Counted from the first letter of the stretch, positions 1 through 5,802 are shown. The stretch is 5,920 nucleotides of DNA from an uncultured Erysipelotrichaceae bacterium (GCA_900314345.1 OMUX01000413.1:1-5920); one strand, 5' to 3'. The notes: a model not told the origin generated them from the letters alone. A program made the numbers and translations.

Positions 1-102
1 TTCCTGCGGCAGGAAGATGGATGAGATCCATGTTCTTTCTGCGGGATGCTCATTACCCCTTACATCAGGCCGCAGCGTAATAGCTGCGGTTTTATTGTCT
101 TT
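1..102 (+). promoter_or_regulatory. Structured leader upstream of the aminotransferase; possible riboswitch tail (truncated by window edge)
   Basis: No coding function is evident here. Several mutually exclusive hairpins can be read. TTCCTG (1-6) pairs with CAGGAA (10-15) around a 3-base loop. Alternatively GCAGGAAG (9-16) pairs with CTTTCTGC (35-42) around an inner ATGGAT/ATCCAT hairpin (17-22/26-31). The hexamer CTGCGG occurs three times (4-9, 39-44, 84-89), and each copy could pair with CCGCAG (70-75), the left arm of the terminator. ATGAG (21-25) can also pair with CTCAT (49-53). Competing pairings ahead of a terminator and a gene are typical of transcription attenuators. The string TCC-hairpin-GGAAGATG near the start resembles the 3' end of SAM-I (S-box) riboswitches as I remember them, but the diagnostic core would lie left of the window. 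It could equally be the end of an upstream transcript. Confidence 0.4.
70..102 (+). terminator. Intrinsic terminator or attenuator before the aminotransferase
   Basis: CCGCAGC (70-76) and GCTGCGG (83-89) form a perfect 7-bp stem with a 6-base loop. A T-rich tract follows (TTTTATTGTCTTT, 90-102). It lies only a few bases before the ribosome binding site GGGAGG (103-108). It therefore either ends the previous transcription unit or acts as a regulated attenuator for the aminotransferase. Confidence 0.75.
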
Positions 103-116
103 GGGAGGTAGGCGGT

Positions 117-1208
117 ATGAGCACAACAGTCTTCAGCAGAGCGGTACAGGAAAAGATGAAGGGAATGCCGGCAGTGCAGAAGGTGTTCACAAGCAATGCC
201 ATGTTTGATGCGCCGGTGCGCATGGGACTCAATGAGAATCCCTACGGCATGGCGCCTGCCGCAAAGGAAGCGTTTGTGAATGCGGCAGAGCATTGTTCCT
301 GCTATGGAAACTTTGAAGTGACGGATCTCAGGCAGGCACTGGCAGACCTGTACGGTCTGAAGCTGACGAACTTCCTCATCGGAGCCGGCAGCTGTCAGCT
401 GATCCAGACGGTGGGAGAGACATTCCTTGATCCGGAGGATGAAGTGATTCTGTGTCCGACTTTCTCCAACTTCTATGACATGACGAAGATCTTCCAGGCA
501 AAGCTGGTCAAGGTTCCTTTGAAGGATGACATGGGCTATGACCTGGAGGGAATCAGAAGTGCAGTCAATGAGCATACCAAGATGATCGTGATCACCAACC
601 CGAACAATCCGACCGGACAGTACATTCCATACGATACACTGCATGCATTTGTACAATCCCTGCCGAAGGATATCGTGGTGCTGATAGATGAAGCGTACAT
701 CGAACTGGCAACCGCAGAAGACTGTAAGACGGCAATTCCATGGATTACTGAAATGCCGGACAGACCGGTTGTCGTATCCAGGACGTTCTCCAAGTACTAT
801 GGCATGGCTGGTGTCCGGATCGGGTATCTCATTGCCAATGAGGAAATCATCCGGGGACTTGGCATGATACCGGAAGGCTTTGTGTCCAGGGAAGGGCAGC
901 TTGCGGCAATTGCGGCATTGCATTCCAGGGACTTCTATGAGGAAAGCAAGAAGAAGATCGTTGCCGGTGCCAGGTATCTTGAAACAGAACTGAAGAAACT
1001 TGGATGCACGGTATGGCCTACTCAGACGAACTTCATCTTCTTCGATCCGCATGTAGATCCAAAGGAGGTATATGACCGGCTTCTTGCAAAGGGAATCCTG
1101 ATTACATTGCAGAAGTATGACAGGGTGACGGTTTCCACACCAGCGAACAATGAACTGTTTATCCGGACACTGGCTGGAATCCTGGAAGAAATGAAAATAG
1201 TTTCGTAA
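117..1208 (+). CDS. HisC-like fold-type I PLP-dependent aminotransferase (histidinol-phosphate aminotransferase family)
   Basis: A 363-residue cytosolic aminotransferase of class I/II, near the usual HisC length of about 350-360. The start ATG has GGGAGG (103-108) eight bases upstream. Visible family signatures are LNENP (38-42) near the N-terminus, Tyr63 in the position that contacts PLP phosphate across the dimer, and GAGS (89-92) in the phosphate-binding turn. Further on are NPNNPTG (161-167) with its cofactor Asn, DEAYIE (191-196) with the Asp that pairs with the pyridine nitrogen, SRTFSKYYGMAG (221-232) with the Schiff-base lysine Lys226, Arg234, and Arg336 in RVTVST for the substrate carboxylate. 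HisC proper moves an amino group between glutamate and imidazole-acetol phosphate in histidine synthesis. HisC usually has GNGSDE where this protein has GAGSCQ, and no other his gene is in view. An aromatic or other amino-acid aminotransferase is therefore possible. Fold and cofactor chemistry are near certain; the substrate is not. The gene appears monocistronic and lacks a terminator of its own before the next promoter. Confidence 0.9.
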   Translation: MSTTVFSRAVQEKMKGMPAVQKVFTSNAMFDAPVRMGLNENPYGMAPAAKEAFVNAAEHCSCYGNFEVTDLRQALADLYGLKLTNFLIGAGSCQLIQTVGETFLDPEDEVILCPTFSNFYDMTKIFQAKLVKVPLKDDMGYDLEGIRSAVNEHTKMIVITNPNNPTGQYIPYDTLHAFVQSLPKDIVVLIDEAYIELATAEDCKTAIPWITEMPDRPVVVSRTFSKYYGMAGVRIGYLIANEEIIRGLGMIPEGFVSREGQLAAIAALHSRDFYEESKKKIVAGARYLETELKKLGCTVWPTQTNFIFFDPHVDPKEVYDRLLAKGILITLQKYDRVTVSTPANNELFIRTLAGILEEMKIVS

Positions 1209-1227
1209 GAAAATTGAAAAATAATGC

Positions 1228-1256
1228 TTGACGCACTGAAAAACTATCAGTATATT
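1228..1256 (+). promoter_or_regulatory. Sigma-A promoter for the T-box leader and cstA
   Basis: TTGACG (-35, 1228-1233) and TATATT (-10, 1251-1256) are separated by exactly 17 bases. The AT-rich run just upstream (about 1209-1226) resembles an UP element. Transcription would start near 1263, where the T-box leader begins. The promoter lies only 19 bases after the aminotransferase stop codon. Confidence 0.85.
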
Positions 1257-1262
1257 AAGCGT

Positions 1263-1570
1263 AGTTTCAGAAATAACTACTGCCAAGACGCAGAACAGTC
1301 CTGTTCCACGCTGATGCTGAAGAGAGCCGCTGAAGTGCTGAAAAGCGGTGCACACAGATGGGAAAAGGTATCCTCTGCCAGCAGCTGGTCGAAAGCCTTC
1401 GGGTGAGTAGATTTCGCCGGAAAAGCCTCCGTTACAGGGCATCCCGCTGTGAAGAACGTCGGGAGTAAAGTGGCACGTATGATACGTGCAATCAAAGTGG
1501 TACCGCGGAAATTACTTCCGTCTTTGAACCTTATCCATATATGGGTAAGCCAAGGACGGAAGTTTTTTTT
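1263..1570 (+). promoter_or_regulatory. T-box riboswitch (tRNA-sensing leader) controlling cstA
   Basis: The hallmark T-box sequence is at 1494-1508 (AAAGTGGTACCGCGG, against consensus AGGGTGGNACCGCG). It is followed by competing antiterminator and terminator hairpins. My hand fold gives Stem I at about 1280-1384: base CTGC/GCAG 1280-1283/1381-1384, lower helix GCAGA/TCTGC 1290-1294/1374-1378, and specifier bulge with 3' strand 1365-1373. The apical part of Stem I has the typical AGAGAGC (1321-1327) and the hairpin CCGCT/AGCGG (1327-1331/1344-1348) with a GAAGTGCTGAAA loop. Stem II is at 1385-1420 (CTGG/CCGG plus CGAAA/TTTCG). A IIA/B pseudoknot region is likely at 1421-1465, and Stem III is at 1473-1489 (GCACGT/ACGTGC). 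Antiterminator CGGAA (1506-1510)/TTCCG (1516-1520) excludes the terminator. In this family an uncharged tRNA pairs its anticodon with the specifier and its NCCA end with TGGN, stabilising the antiterminator. N is T1501, which predicts discriminator base A. Candidate specifiers are ATC (Ile, 1370-1372), GTA (Val, 1368-1370), TAT (Tyr, 1369-1371) and GGT (Gly, 1367-1369). The riboswitch call is firm; the amino acid is not. Confidence 0.94.
1514..1570 (+). terminator. T-box intrinsic terminator
   Basis: ACTTCCGTC (1514-1522) pairs with GACGGAAGT (1555-1563). Further pairing continues inside (TTTG/CAAG 1523-1526/1551-1554, and CTTATCCA/TGGGTAAG 1530-1537/1542-1549), giving a long hairpin followed by eight T residues (1563-1570). 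The left arm shares 1516-1520 with the antiterminator, so the two structures are exclusive. It probably also stops read-through from the upstream aminotransferase gene, which has no terminator of its own. Confidence 0.95.
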
Positions 1571-1608
1571 CTGAAACAGACATTCATGAAAAGGGGAGGA
1601 AACAGATT

Positions 1609-3378
1609 ATGAATGGACTCACTATACTGCTTGTTGCAGCACTTGCATTGCTCTGCGGCTACCTGGTCTACGGACGCTGGCTGGCGAAGAAGTGGGGCGT
1701 TGATCCCAAGGCTGAAACGCCGGCTTATAAGTACAACGATGGAAAGGACTTCGTTCCTTCCTCGAAGCTGACGGTATTCGCACATCAGTTCTCATCCATC
1801 GCCGGTGCAGGCCCTGTGCAGGGGCCGATCCTGGCTGCGGCATTCGGCTGGGTTCCGGTACTGCTGTGGCTCCTTGTCGGCGGCATCTTCTTCGGTGCTG
1901 TGCAGGATTTCGGTGCCATGTATGCTTCTGTAAAGAATGAAGGCAAGTCTGTCGGCATGGTCATTGAGAAGTATATCGGCAAGACGGGAAGAAGAGCATT
2001 CTCTCTGTTCTGCTGGCTGTTCACCCTGCTTGTCATCGCTGCCTTCACCTCCATGGTGTCTTCCACATTCAACGGCTTCACAGCTGCCTCAGACGGTACT
2101 GTGACACAGAACTTCAACGGTGCAGCAGCTGCGACAATCTCCATGTTGTTCATCGTTGTGGCCATCGGCTTTGGCTTCTACATGCGCAAGTTCAGGAACA
2201 ACAAGGAATGGCAGAATGTTCTTGTGGCACTGGTTCTGCTGGTTGTGATGTTTGCGGTAGGCATGAGGCTTCCGATCTATCTCACAGCAGGACAGTGGAA
2301 CTATGTCATCATGGTGTATCTGTTCATGGCATCTGTCATGCCGATGTGGATGCTTATGGAACCAAGAGACTACCTCACCACATTCATGTTACTGGGTATG
2401 ATCCTTGGCGGTGTGCTTGGTGTAGTCATTGCAAGACCTGACATGCAGCTGAATGCATTCAATGGATTCGTGCTGACAAGTTCCACAGGTTCCAAGTCCT
2501 ATCTGTTCCCTACACTGTTTGTTACAATCGCCTGCGGTGCTGTTTCTGGATTCCATTCTCTGGTATCCAGCGGCACAAGCTCCAAGACGGTTTCCAATGA
2601 AAAAGACATGCTGTTCTGCAGCTATGGCGCAATGCTGTTTGAGACACTGCTTGGCGTAGTATCCCTGATCGTTGTCGGTGCTGTAGCCAAGGGTGGTTAT
2701 GCACCGGCTGACATGACACCGTTCCAGATCTTCTCCTCCGGTGTTGCAGGATTCCTGCAGACCATGGGCGTTCCAAACACTGTCGCAGCCGTCTTCATGA
2801 CAATGTGTGTATCCGCACTGGCTCTGACATCCCTTGACTCTGTCGCAAGAATCGGGCGCATGAGCTTCCAGGAGCTGTTCTATTGTGATTCCACGAATCC
2901 GGAAGACATGCCGGCATGGCAGAGACTTTTCACCAATCAGTACTTCGCCACTGCAGTGACGCTGGTTGTAGGCTATCTGCTTGCCCTGGGCGGATACCAG
3001 AAGGTATGGGCATTGTTCGGCGCAGCCAACCAGATGCTTGCAGCACTGGTTCTGACGGGTGTTGCAATCTTCCTCAAGGCCACCAACCGCAAGAGCTCCA
3101 TGCTGTATGTACCGATGGTCATCATGCTTTGTGTCACATTCACGGCAATCCTGATGAATGCATACGGTAATGTCAATACACTGCTTGCCGGAAACGGTAC
3201 ATTCCTGGTCAACGGCATGCAGCTGATCATCGGTGTGGGTTTGCTTGCCCTGGGTGTAAAGGTTGCCTTCACCTGCATCAAGCGTCTGCTTGAGGTCAAG
3301 GGCGGACAGCTGGCTCCGGATGAGGAAGTCAAGCCCGCCTTCCCTGCAGGAACTGCATCTCAGAAGGGCATGAGATAA
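1609..3378 (+). CDS. cstA: CstA-family carbon starvation protein, membrane transporter (pyruvate/peptide)
   Basis: A 589-residue polytopic inner-membrane protein, close to the length of Bacillus CstA (about 600) and shorter than E. coli CstA (about 700). The start ATG follows GGGGAGGA (1593-1600) by eight bases. Family signatures include the N-terminal FAHQFSSIAGAGPVQGP (57-73) after the first helix, FFGAVQDFGAMY (94-105), WMLMEPRDYL (247-256), SGFHSLVSSGTSSK (313-326), TSLDSVARIGR (407-417) and LFGAANQMLA (469-478). Hydrophobic segments lie at roughly 4-21, 82-105, 130-150, 175-192, 203-224, 232-250, 257-276, 298-318, 340-360, 385-410, 446-462, 468-489, 499-516 and 535-556. The C-terminal tail (about 560-589) is charged and probably cytosolic. 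In enterobacteria CstA and its paralogue BtsT import pyruvate, and CstA has also been linked to peptide uptake. The substrate here cannot be read from sequence. Expression is gated by the upstream T-box, so it should rise when a particular tRNA is uncharged. It converges with an acetolactate synthase, which consumes pyruvate. Confidence 0.96.
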   Translation: MNGLTILLVAALALLCGYLVYGRWLAKKWGVDPKAETPAYKYNDGKDFVPSSKLTVFAHQFSSIAGAGPVQGPILAAAFGWVPVLLWLLVGGIFFGAVQDFGAMYASVKNEGKSVGMVIEKYIGKTGRRAFSLFCWLFTLLVIAAFTSMVSSTFNGFTAASDGTVTQNFNGAAAATISMLFIVVAIGFGFYMRKFRNNKEWQNVLVALVLLVVMFAVGMRLPIYLTAGQWNYVIMVYLFMASVMPMWMLMEPRDYLTTFMLLGMILGGVLGVVIARPDMQLNAFNGFVLTSSTGSKSYLFPTLFVTIACGAVSGFHSLVSSGTSSKTVSNEKDMLFCSYGAMLFETLLGVVSLIVVGAVAKGGYAPADMTPFQIFSSGVAGFLQTMGVPNTVAAVFMTMCVSALALTSLDSVARIGRMSFQELFYCDSTNPEDMPAWQRLFTNQYFATAVTLVVGYLLALGGYQKVWALFGAANQMLAALVLTGVAIFLKATNRKSSMLYVPMVIMLCVTFTAILMNAYGNVNTLLAGNGTFLVNGMQLIIGVGLLALGVKVAFTCIKRLLEVKGGQLAPDEEVKPAFPAGTASQKGMR

Positions 3379-3406
3379 ACAATCAGAAATACTGAATGAA
3401 AAAGAA

Positions 3407-3455
3407 CGAGCCGGAGGTGTGACGATTGGTCACAATGCCGGCTCGCTTTGTCTTT
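3407..3455. terminator. Bidirectional terminator between cstA and the acetolactate synthase gene
   Basis: CGAGCCGG (3407-3414) pairs perfectly with CCGGCTCG (3438-3445). Inside it TGTGAC (3418-3423) pairs with GTCACA (3429-3434). On the plus strand a T-rich tail follows (TTTGTCTTT, 3447-3455). On the minus strand the flank at 3396-3406 reads as a T-rich tract (TTCTTTTTCAT). It sits 28 bases after the cstA stop and 14 bases from the stop of the convergent gene, so one hairpin plausibly serves both. Confidence 0.9.
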
Positions 3456-3459
3456 CATG

Positions 3460-5103
3460 TCAGTGAATGACTTCCTTGAGGTGCTCGGAAAGCTTCATGT
3501 TTTCACTATAGTCAACCTTCACGGTAATGACGGAAGGCACATCCTGTGTGAAGGCATCCCTCAATGAGACAATCAATGCTTCTTCACTGTCTGCGGTATA
3601 GCCCTTGCAGCCCATGGCTTCAGCAAGCTTCGTGAAGTCAGGGTTGGTGAAGGAAACATAGCAGGAGTCATGGAAGCGCTCCTGTTCCTTCCAGTCGATT
3701 AATCCGTATTTCTCATCTTCCCAGATCAGAACAACAATCGGGAGATGCTCTCTCAATGCTGTCTCCAGTTCCTGAGAGTTCATCATGAAGCCGCCGTCTC
3801 CGCACACTGCAACAACCTTCCTGTCAGGATGGAGGAGTTTGGCACTGATGGCACCGGGCAGGGCGAAGCCCATGCTGGCAAAGCCGTTGGAGATGAGACA
3901 TGTATTGGGTTCTTCGGGATGGTAGTGTCTTGCAATCCACATCTTATGGGCACCGACATCAGAGAGAAGGATATCATCTTTGCCCATAAGACGCTTGAGA
4001 TCCTTCAGGATTCTGGCGGGTTTCATGGGGCAGGAACTGTCAGAGGCAAGCATTTCCTCTTCCTTGCGCATGGCATCCCTGACCGGTTCAGCCCACGTTG
4101 GCTCTGGCTTTGGATCTGTAATATCCAGGATCTTGTTCAGGGAATCTGAGATGTCGCCGATGACTTCCGTCTCCGGTTCAAAACGGCGGTTGATGTCTGC
4201 GGGCCGGCTTGCAATGTTGATGATCCTGGTTTCGGGGTTTGTGTGCCACTTGACAGGAGCACATTCCACGAAGTCATAGCCGATGGCAATGACAAGGTCA
4301 GCCTGCTCAAATACTTCATTGACATAGTCTTTCTGGGGAATGCCAAGCGTGTGGTAGTTGTATGGATCTTCACTTGGCAGGATTCCCTTTGCCATCATGG
4401 TGTTGACGGTGGGAATGCGCAGATGCTCGACAAACCGGCGCAATGCCGATACAGCATGGCTGCGGATAACGGCATTTCCGGCAAGGATCACCGGGTGCTG
4501 TGCAGACTTGATGAGTTCGGCTGCCTGCAGGATGGAGCGGCTGCTTGCATATTCCACCGCAGAGATCTGCTGGCGCATGGGTTTTGCTGTGGTGTATGCC
4601 CTTGCGATATCCTTCGGTACATCGATATGTGCGGAGCCTGGTTTTTCGCTTTCTGCATACTTGAAGGCAAGCCTGACGATCTCACATACGGTATCCGGTG
4701 TGATGATCTGTTTGGAGCGCTTGGTGATTGGTGAATACATGTTTGTCAGGTCCAGGTACTGATGGCTTGTCAGCTGCATTCTTTCGGTTTCCACCTGACC
4801 TGTGATGGCAACCAACGGTGCACCGTCCAGAAAGGCATCGGCGACACCGGTCATCAGGTTTGTGGCACCAGGTCCCAATGTGGAAAGACAGACACCGGCC
4901 TTGCCGGTCAGTCTTCCGTAGACATCCGCCATGAAGGCTGCGCCTTGTTCATGCCGTGTGACAATGAAGCGGATGCCGCTGTCCCGGATTGCAAACATGA
5001 GATCCAGGGTCTCTTCACCCGGAATGCCGAAGATCACTTTAACGCCTTCCCGTTTCAGTCCTTCCACAAGCACCTGTGCTACCGTTCTCTTTTCTTCTGC
5101 CAT
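3460..5103 (-). CDS. alsS: Acetolactate synthase, AlsS/BudB-like (thiamine diphosphate enzyme)
   Basis: A 547-residue cytosolic ThDP enzyme that should condense two pyruvates to 2-acetolactate and CO2. The start ATG (5103-5101) is preceded by GGGGA (5115-5111) at 7 bases. Domain order is normal: N-terminal pyrimidine-binding domain (about 5-170, IPG at 27-29 and catalytic Glu52 in RHEQGA), a middle domain (about 185-330), and a C-terminal ThDP-binding domain (about 360-530). The metal motif is GDGGF (435-439) with Asp436 and Asp463, 27 residues apart; this Asp-Asp pair matches catabolic AlsS/BudB, whereas anabolic AHAS has Asn at the second site. IGYDFVE (274-280) and VDYSEN (530-535) also recall AlsS. 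The position of E. coli AHAS II Trp464, which favours 2-ketobutyrate, is Lys472 here. No regulatory small subunit and no alsD acetolactate decarboxylase lies next to it, so the product could feed acetoin or valine/leucine synthesis. The family is very likely right; catabolic versus biosynthetic role is inference. Confidence 0.88.
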   Translation of the reverse strand: MAEEKRTVAQVLVEGLKREGVKVIFGIPGEETLDLMFAIRDSGIRFIVTRHEQGAAFMADVYGRLTGKAGVCLSTLGPGATNLMTGVADAFLDGAPLVAITGQVETERMQLTSHQYLDLTNMYSPITKRSKQIITPDTVCEIVRLAFKYAESEKPGSAHIDVPKDIARAYTTAKPMRQQISAVEYASSRSILQAAELIKSAQHPVILAGNAVIRSHAVSALRRFVEHLRIPTVNTMMAKGILPSEDPYNYHTLGIPQKDYVNEVFEQADLVIAIGYDFVECAPVKWHTNPETRIINIASRPADINRRFEPETEVIGDISDSLNKILDITDPKPEPTWAEPVRDAMRKEEEMLASDSSCPMKPARILKDLKRLMGKDDILLSDVGAHKMWIARHYHPEEPNTCLISNGFASMGFALPGAISAKLLHPDRKVVAVCGDGGFMMNSQELETALREHLPIVVLIWEDEKYGLIDWKEQERFHDSCYVSFTNPDFTKLAEAMGCKGYTADSEEALIVSLRDAFTQDVPSVITVKVDYSENMKLSEHLKEVIH

Positions 5104-5135
5104 ATTCCCATCCCCTTTTCAGACAGACTGATATT

Positions 5136-5191
5136 AATTGCTGAAGATTATACAGCGATGTTTTCCTCTGGGCAGGAGGATTTTAGCAATT
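5136..5191. repeat. Inverted repeats flanking and overlapping the acetolactate synthase promoter
   Basis: AATTGCT (5136-5142) and AGCAATT (5185-5191) are perfect inverted copies about 49 bases apart centre to centre. They lie on either side of the TATAAT element, near +1 and -50 of the minus-strand transcript. Between them TCCTC (5164-5168) and GAGGA (5176-5180) form a second palindrome with a 7-base gap that overlaps the weak -35 position. These are candidate operator half-sites. Seven-base matches in a short AT-rich spacer can also occur by chance. Confidence 0.35.
5147..5175 (-). promoter_or_regulatory. Probable promoter of the acetolactate synthase gene
   Basis: On the minus strand a perfect TATAAT (5152-5147) lies 43 bases upstream of the start codon, giving a short leader of about 37 bases. 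The -35 position at 17-base spacing (5175-5170) reads CTGCCC, which is a poor match. A perfect -10 with a weak -35 suggests activator dependence. Confidence 0.6.
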
Positions 5192-5216
5192 CGTCTGAGA
5201 TGCCGGATTTTACATG

Positions 5217-5240
5217 AACATGCATTATGAATTAACATGC
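5217..5240. repeat. Direct repeat AACATGC in the divergent spacer
   Basis: AACATGC occurs at 5217-5223 and again at 5234-5240, 17 bases apart, between the synthase promoter and the start of the membrane-protein gene. It could be a protein-binding tandem site or chance. Apart from this, the inverted repeats and the promoter, the 171-base spacer (5104-5274) shows no gene. I could not find a convincing plus-strand promoter in it. Confidence 0.25.
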
Positions 5241-5262
5241 TGAGACTATGCTGGAAGTGAAA

Positions 5263-5272
5263 AGAGGGCAGG
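5263..5272 (+). promoter_or_regulatory. Ribosome binding site that decides the start of the membrane-protein gene
   Basis: AGAGGG (5263-5268) plus a nearby AGG (5270-5272) lies 6 bases before ATG 5275. The upstream in-frame ATG at 5248 has no Shine-Dalgarno match ahead of it. This favours 5275 as the true start. Confidence 0.65.
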
Positions 5273-5274
5273 AC

Positions 5275-5802
5275 ATGCAGTACGTAACGGAAGAAGTCAC
5301 GCGCGATGCAATGAATCATATATCCCAGAATGGCTCATCTCATAATGAAGGAGATAATCTTCAGCATATTCATGTTACGCAGCCGCGCGGCATGATGATT
5401 CTTGGCATTGCCGGGCTGATCTTCTTCCTTGCCTGCTGGTACTTTGCGGCAGGAGGTGAAGATACGCCGCTGCTGATTGATTTCATCTTCGGGATCCTTG
5501 TCGGACTGTGCATTGTATGCATCGTCGGCTGTCTGCCCGGTGTGTGGGAGCTGGAAGTGGACGACGATGATATCTACAGCATCCGCTTTAAAAAGAAGAA
5601 GGCAATCGGAAAAATCAGCACTCTGACATCCGCAAAGATGAAGAACGGCAACCTGACCGCGTATGAAGGAGACAGGAAAGTCTTCAGGACAGAAGACAGT
5701 TGCATTGGATACGAACTGCTGGTGAAACGCCTGGAGAAAGAACATGTGAAAGGCGCATCACTGAGGGAAGCAAAGAAACAGGCGAAACGCTATCAGGACT
5801 GA
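5275..5802 (+). CDS. Small two-helix membrane protein of unknown function
   Basis: I do not recognise the family. From ATG 5275 the protein has 175 residues; starting at ATG 5248 would add nine, but that start has no ribosome binding site. Residues 1-39 are hydrophilic and rich in Asn, His and Gln, with no signal peptide. Two hydrophobic helices follow (about 40-59 and 66-87), joined by a short acidic turn (GGEDTP, 60-65). This hairpin would put both ends on the same side, probably the cytosol. Residues about 91-145 look like a small beta-rich domain: WELEVDDDDIYSI, then a basic KKKKAIGKI stretch, then alternating strand-like segments. The layout is reminiscent of bacterial PH-like domains attached to membrane anchors, which is only a guess. 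The tail (about 146-175) is a charged, lysine-rich helix. The gene is divergent from the synthase gene, has its own terminator, and sits just before a CIRCE-controlled unit. Confidence 0.85.
   Translation: MQYVTEEVTRDAMNHISQNGSSHNEGDNLQHIHVTQPRGMMILGIAGLIFFLACWYFAAGGEDTPLLIDFIFGILVGLCIVCIVGCLPGVWELEVDDDDIYSIRFKKKKAIGKISTLTSAKMKNGNLTAYEGDRKVFRTEDSCIGYELLVKRLEKEHVKGASLREAKKQAKRYQD

Noticed and set aside
1391..1403. CGAAAGCC in the leader as an alternative T-box specifier (GCC, Ala), since it follows GAAA as in glyQS.
   Set aside because: CGAAA (1390-1394) pairs with TTTCG (1412-1416) in what fits Stem II. A 105-base Stem I ending at 1384 has the expected size. It remains a weak alternative.
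1224..1406. A 60-codon plus-strand frame starting in the cstA promoter.
   Set aside because: Its ATG lies just before the -35 box, has no ribosome binding site, and the rest is Stem I and Stem II of the T-box.
60..1442. A long open frame (460 codons) on the minus strand opposite the aminotransferase.
   Set aside because: It is rich in Cys and His, has no recognisable domain or plausible promoter, and runs antisense through a gene with intact catalytic motifs and through the T-box leader. It is a codon-bias shadow.
5174..5217. AGGAGG at 5174-5179 followed by a five-codon frame (MPDFT) at 5199.
   Set aside because: The spacing to the ATG is about 19 bases, too long for a ribosome binding site, and the motif is better explained as part of the palindrome over the synthase -35 region.
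3745..5217. Several plus-strand frames of 99-163 codons opposite the acetolactate synthase gene.
   Set aside because: They overlap an intact, motif-complete gene on the other strand, have no ribosome binding sites or recognisable domains, and are low in plausibility.
5248..5274. ATG 5248 as the start of the small membrane protein.
   Set aside because: No Shine-Dalgarno sequence precedes it, whereas ATG 5275 has AGAGGG at six bases. I kept 5275 but cannot exclude the longer form.
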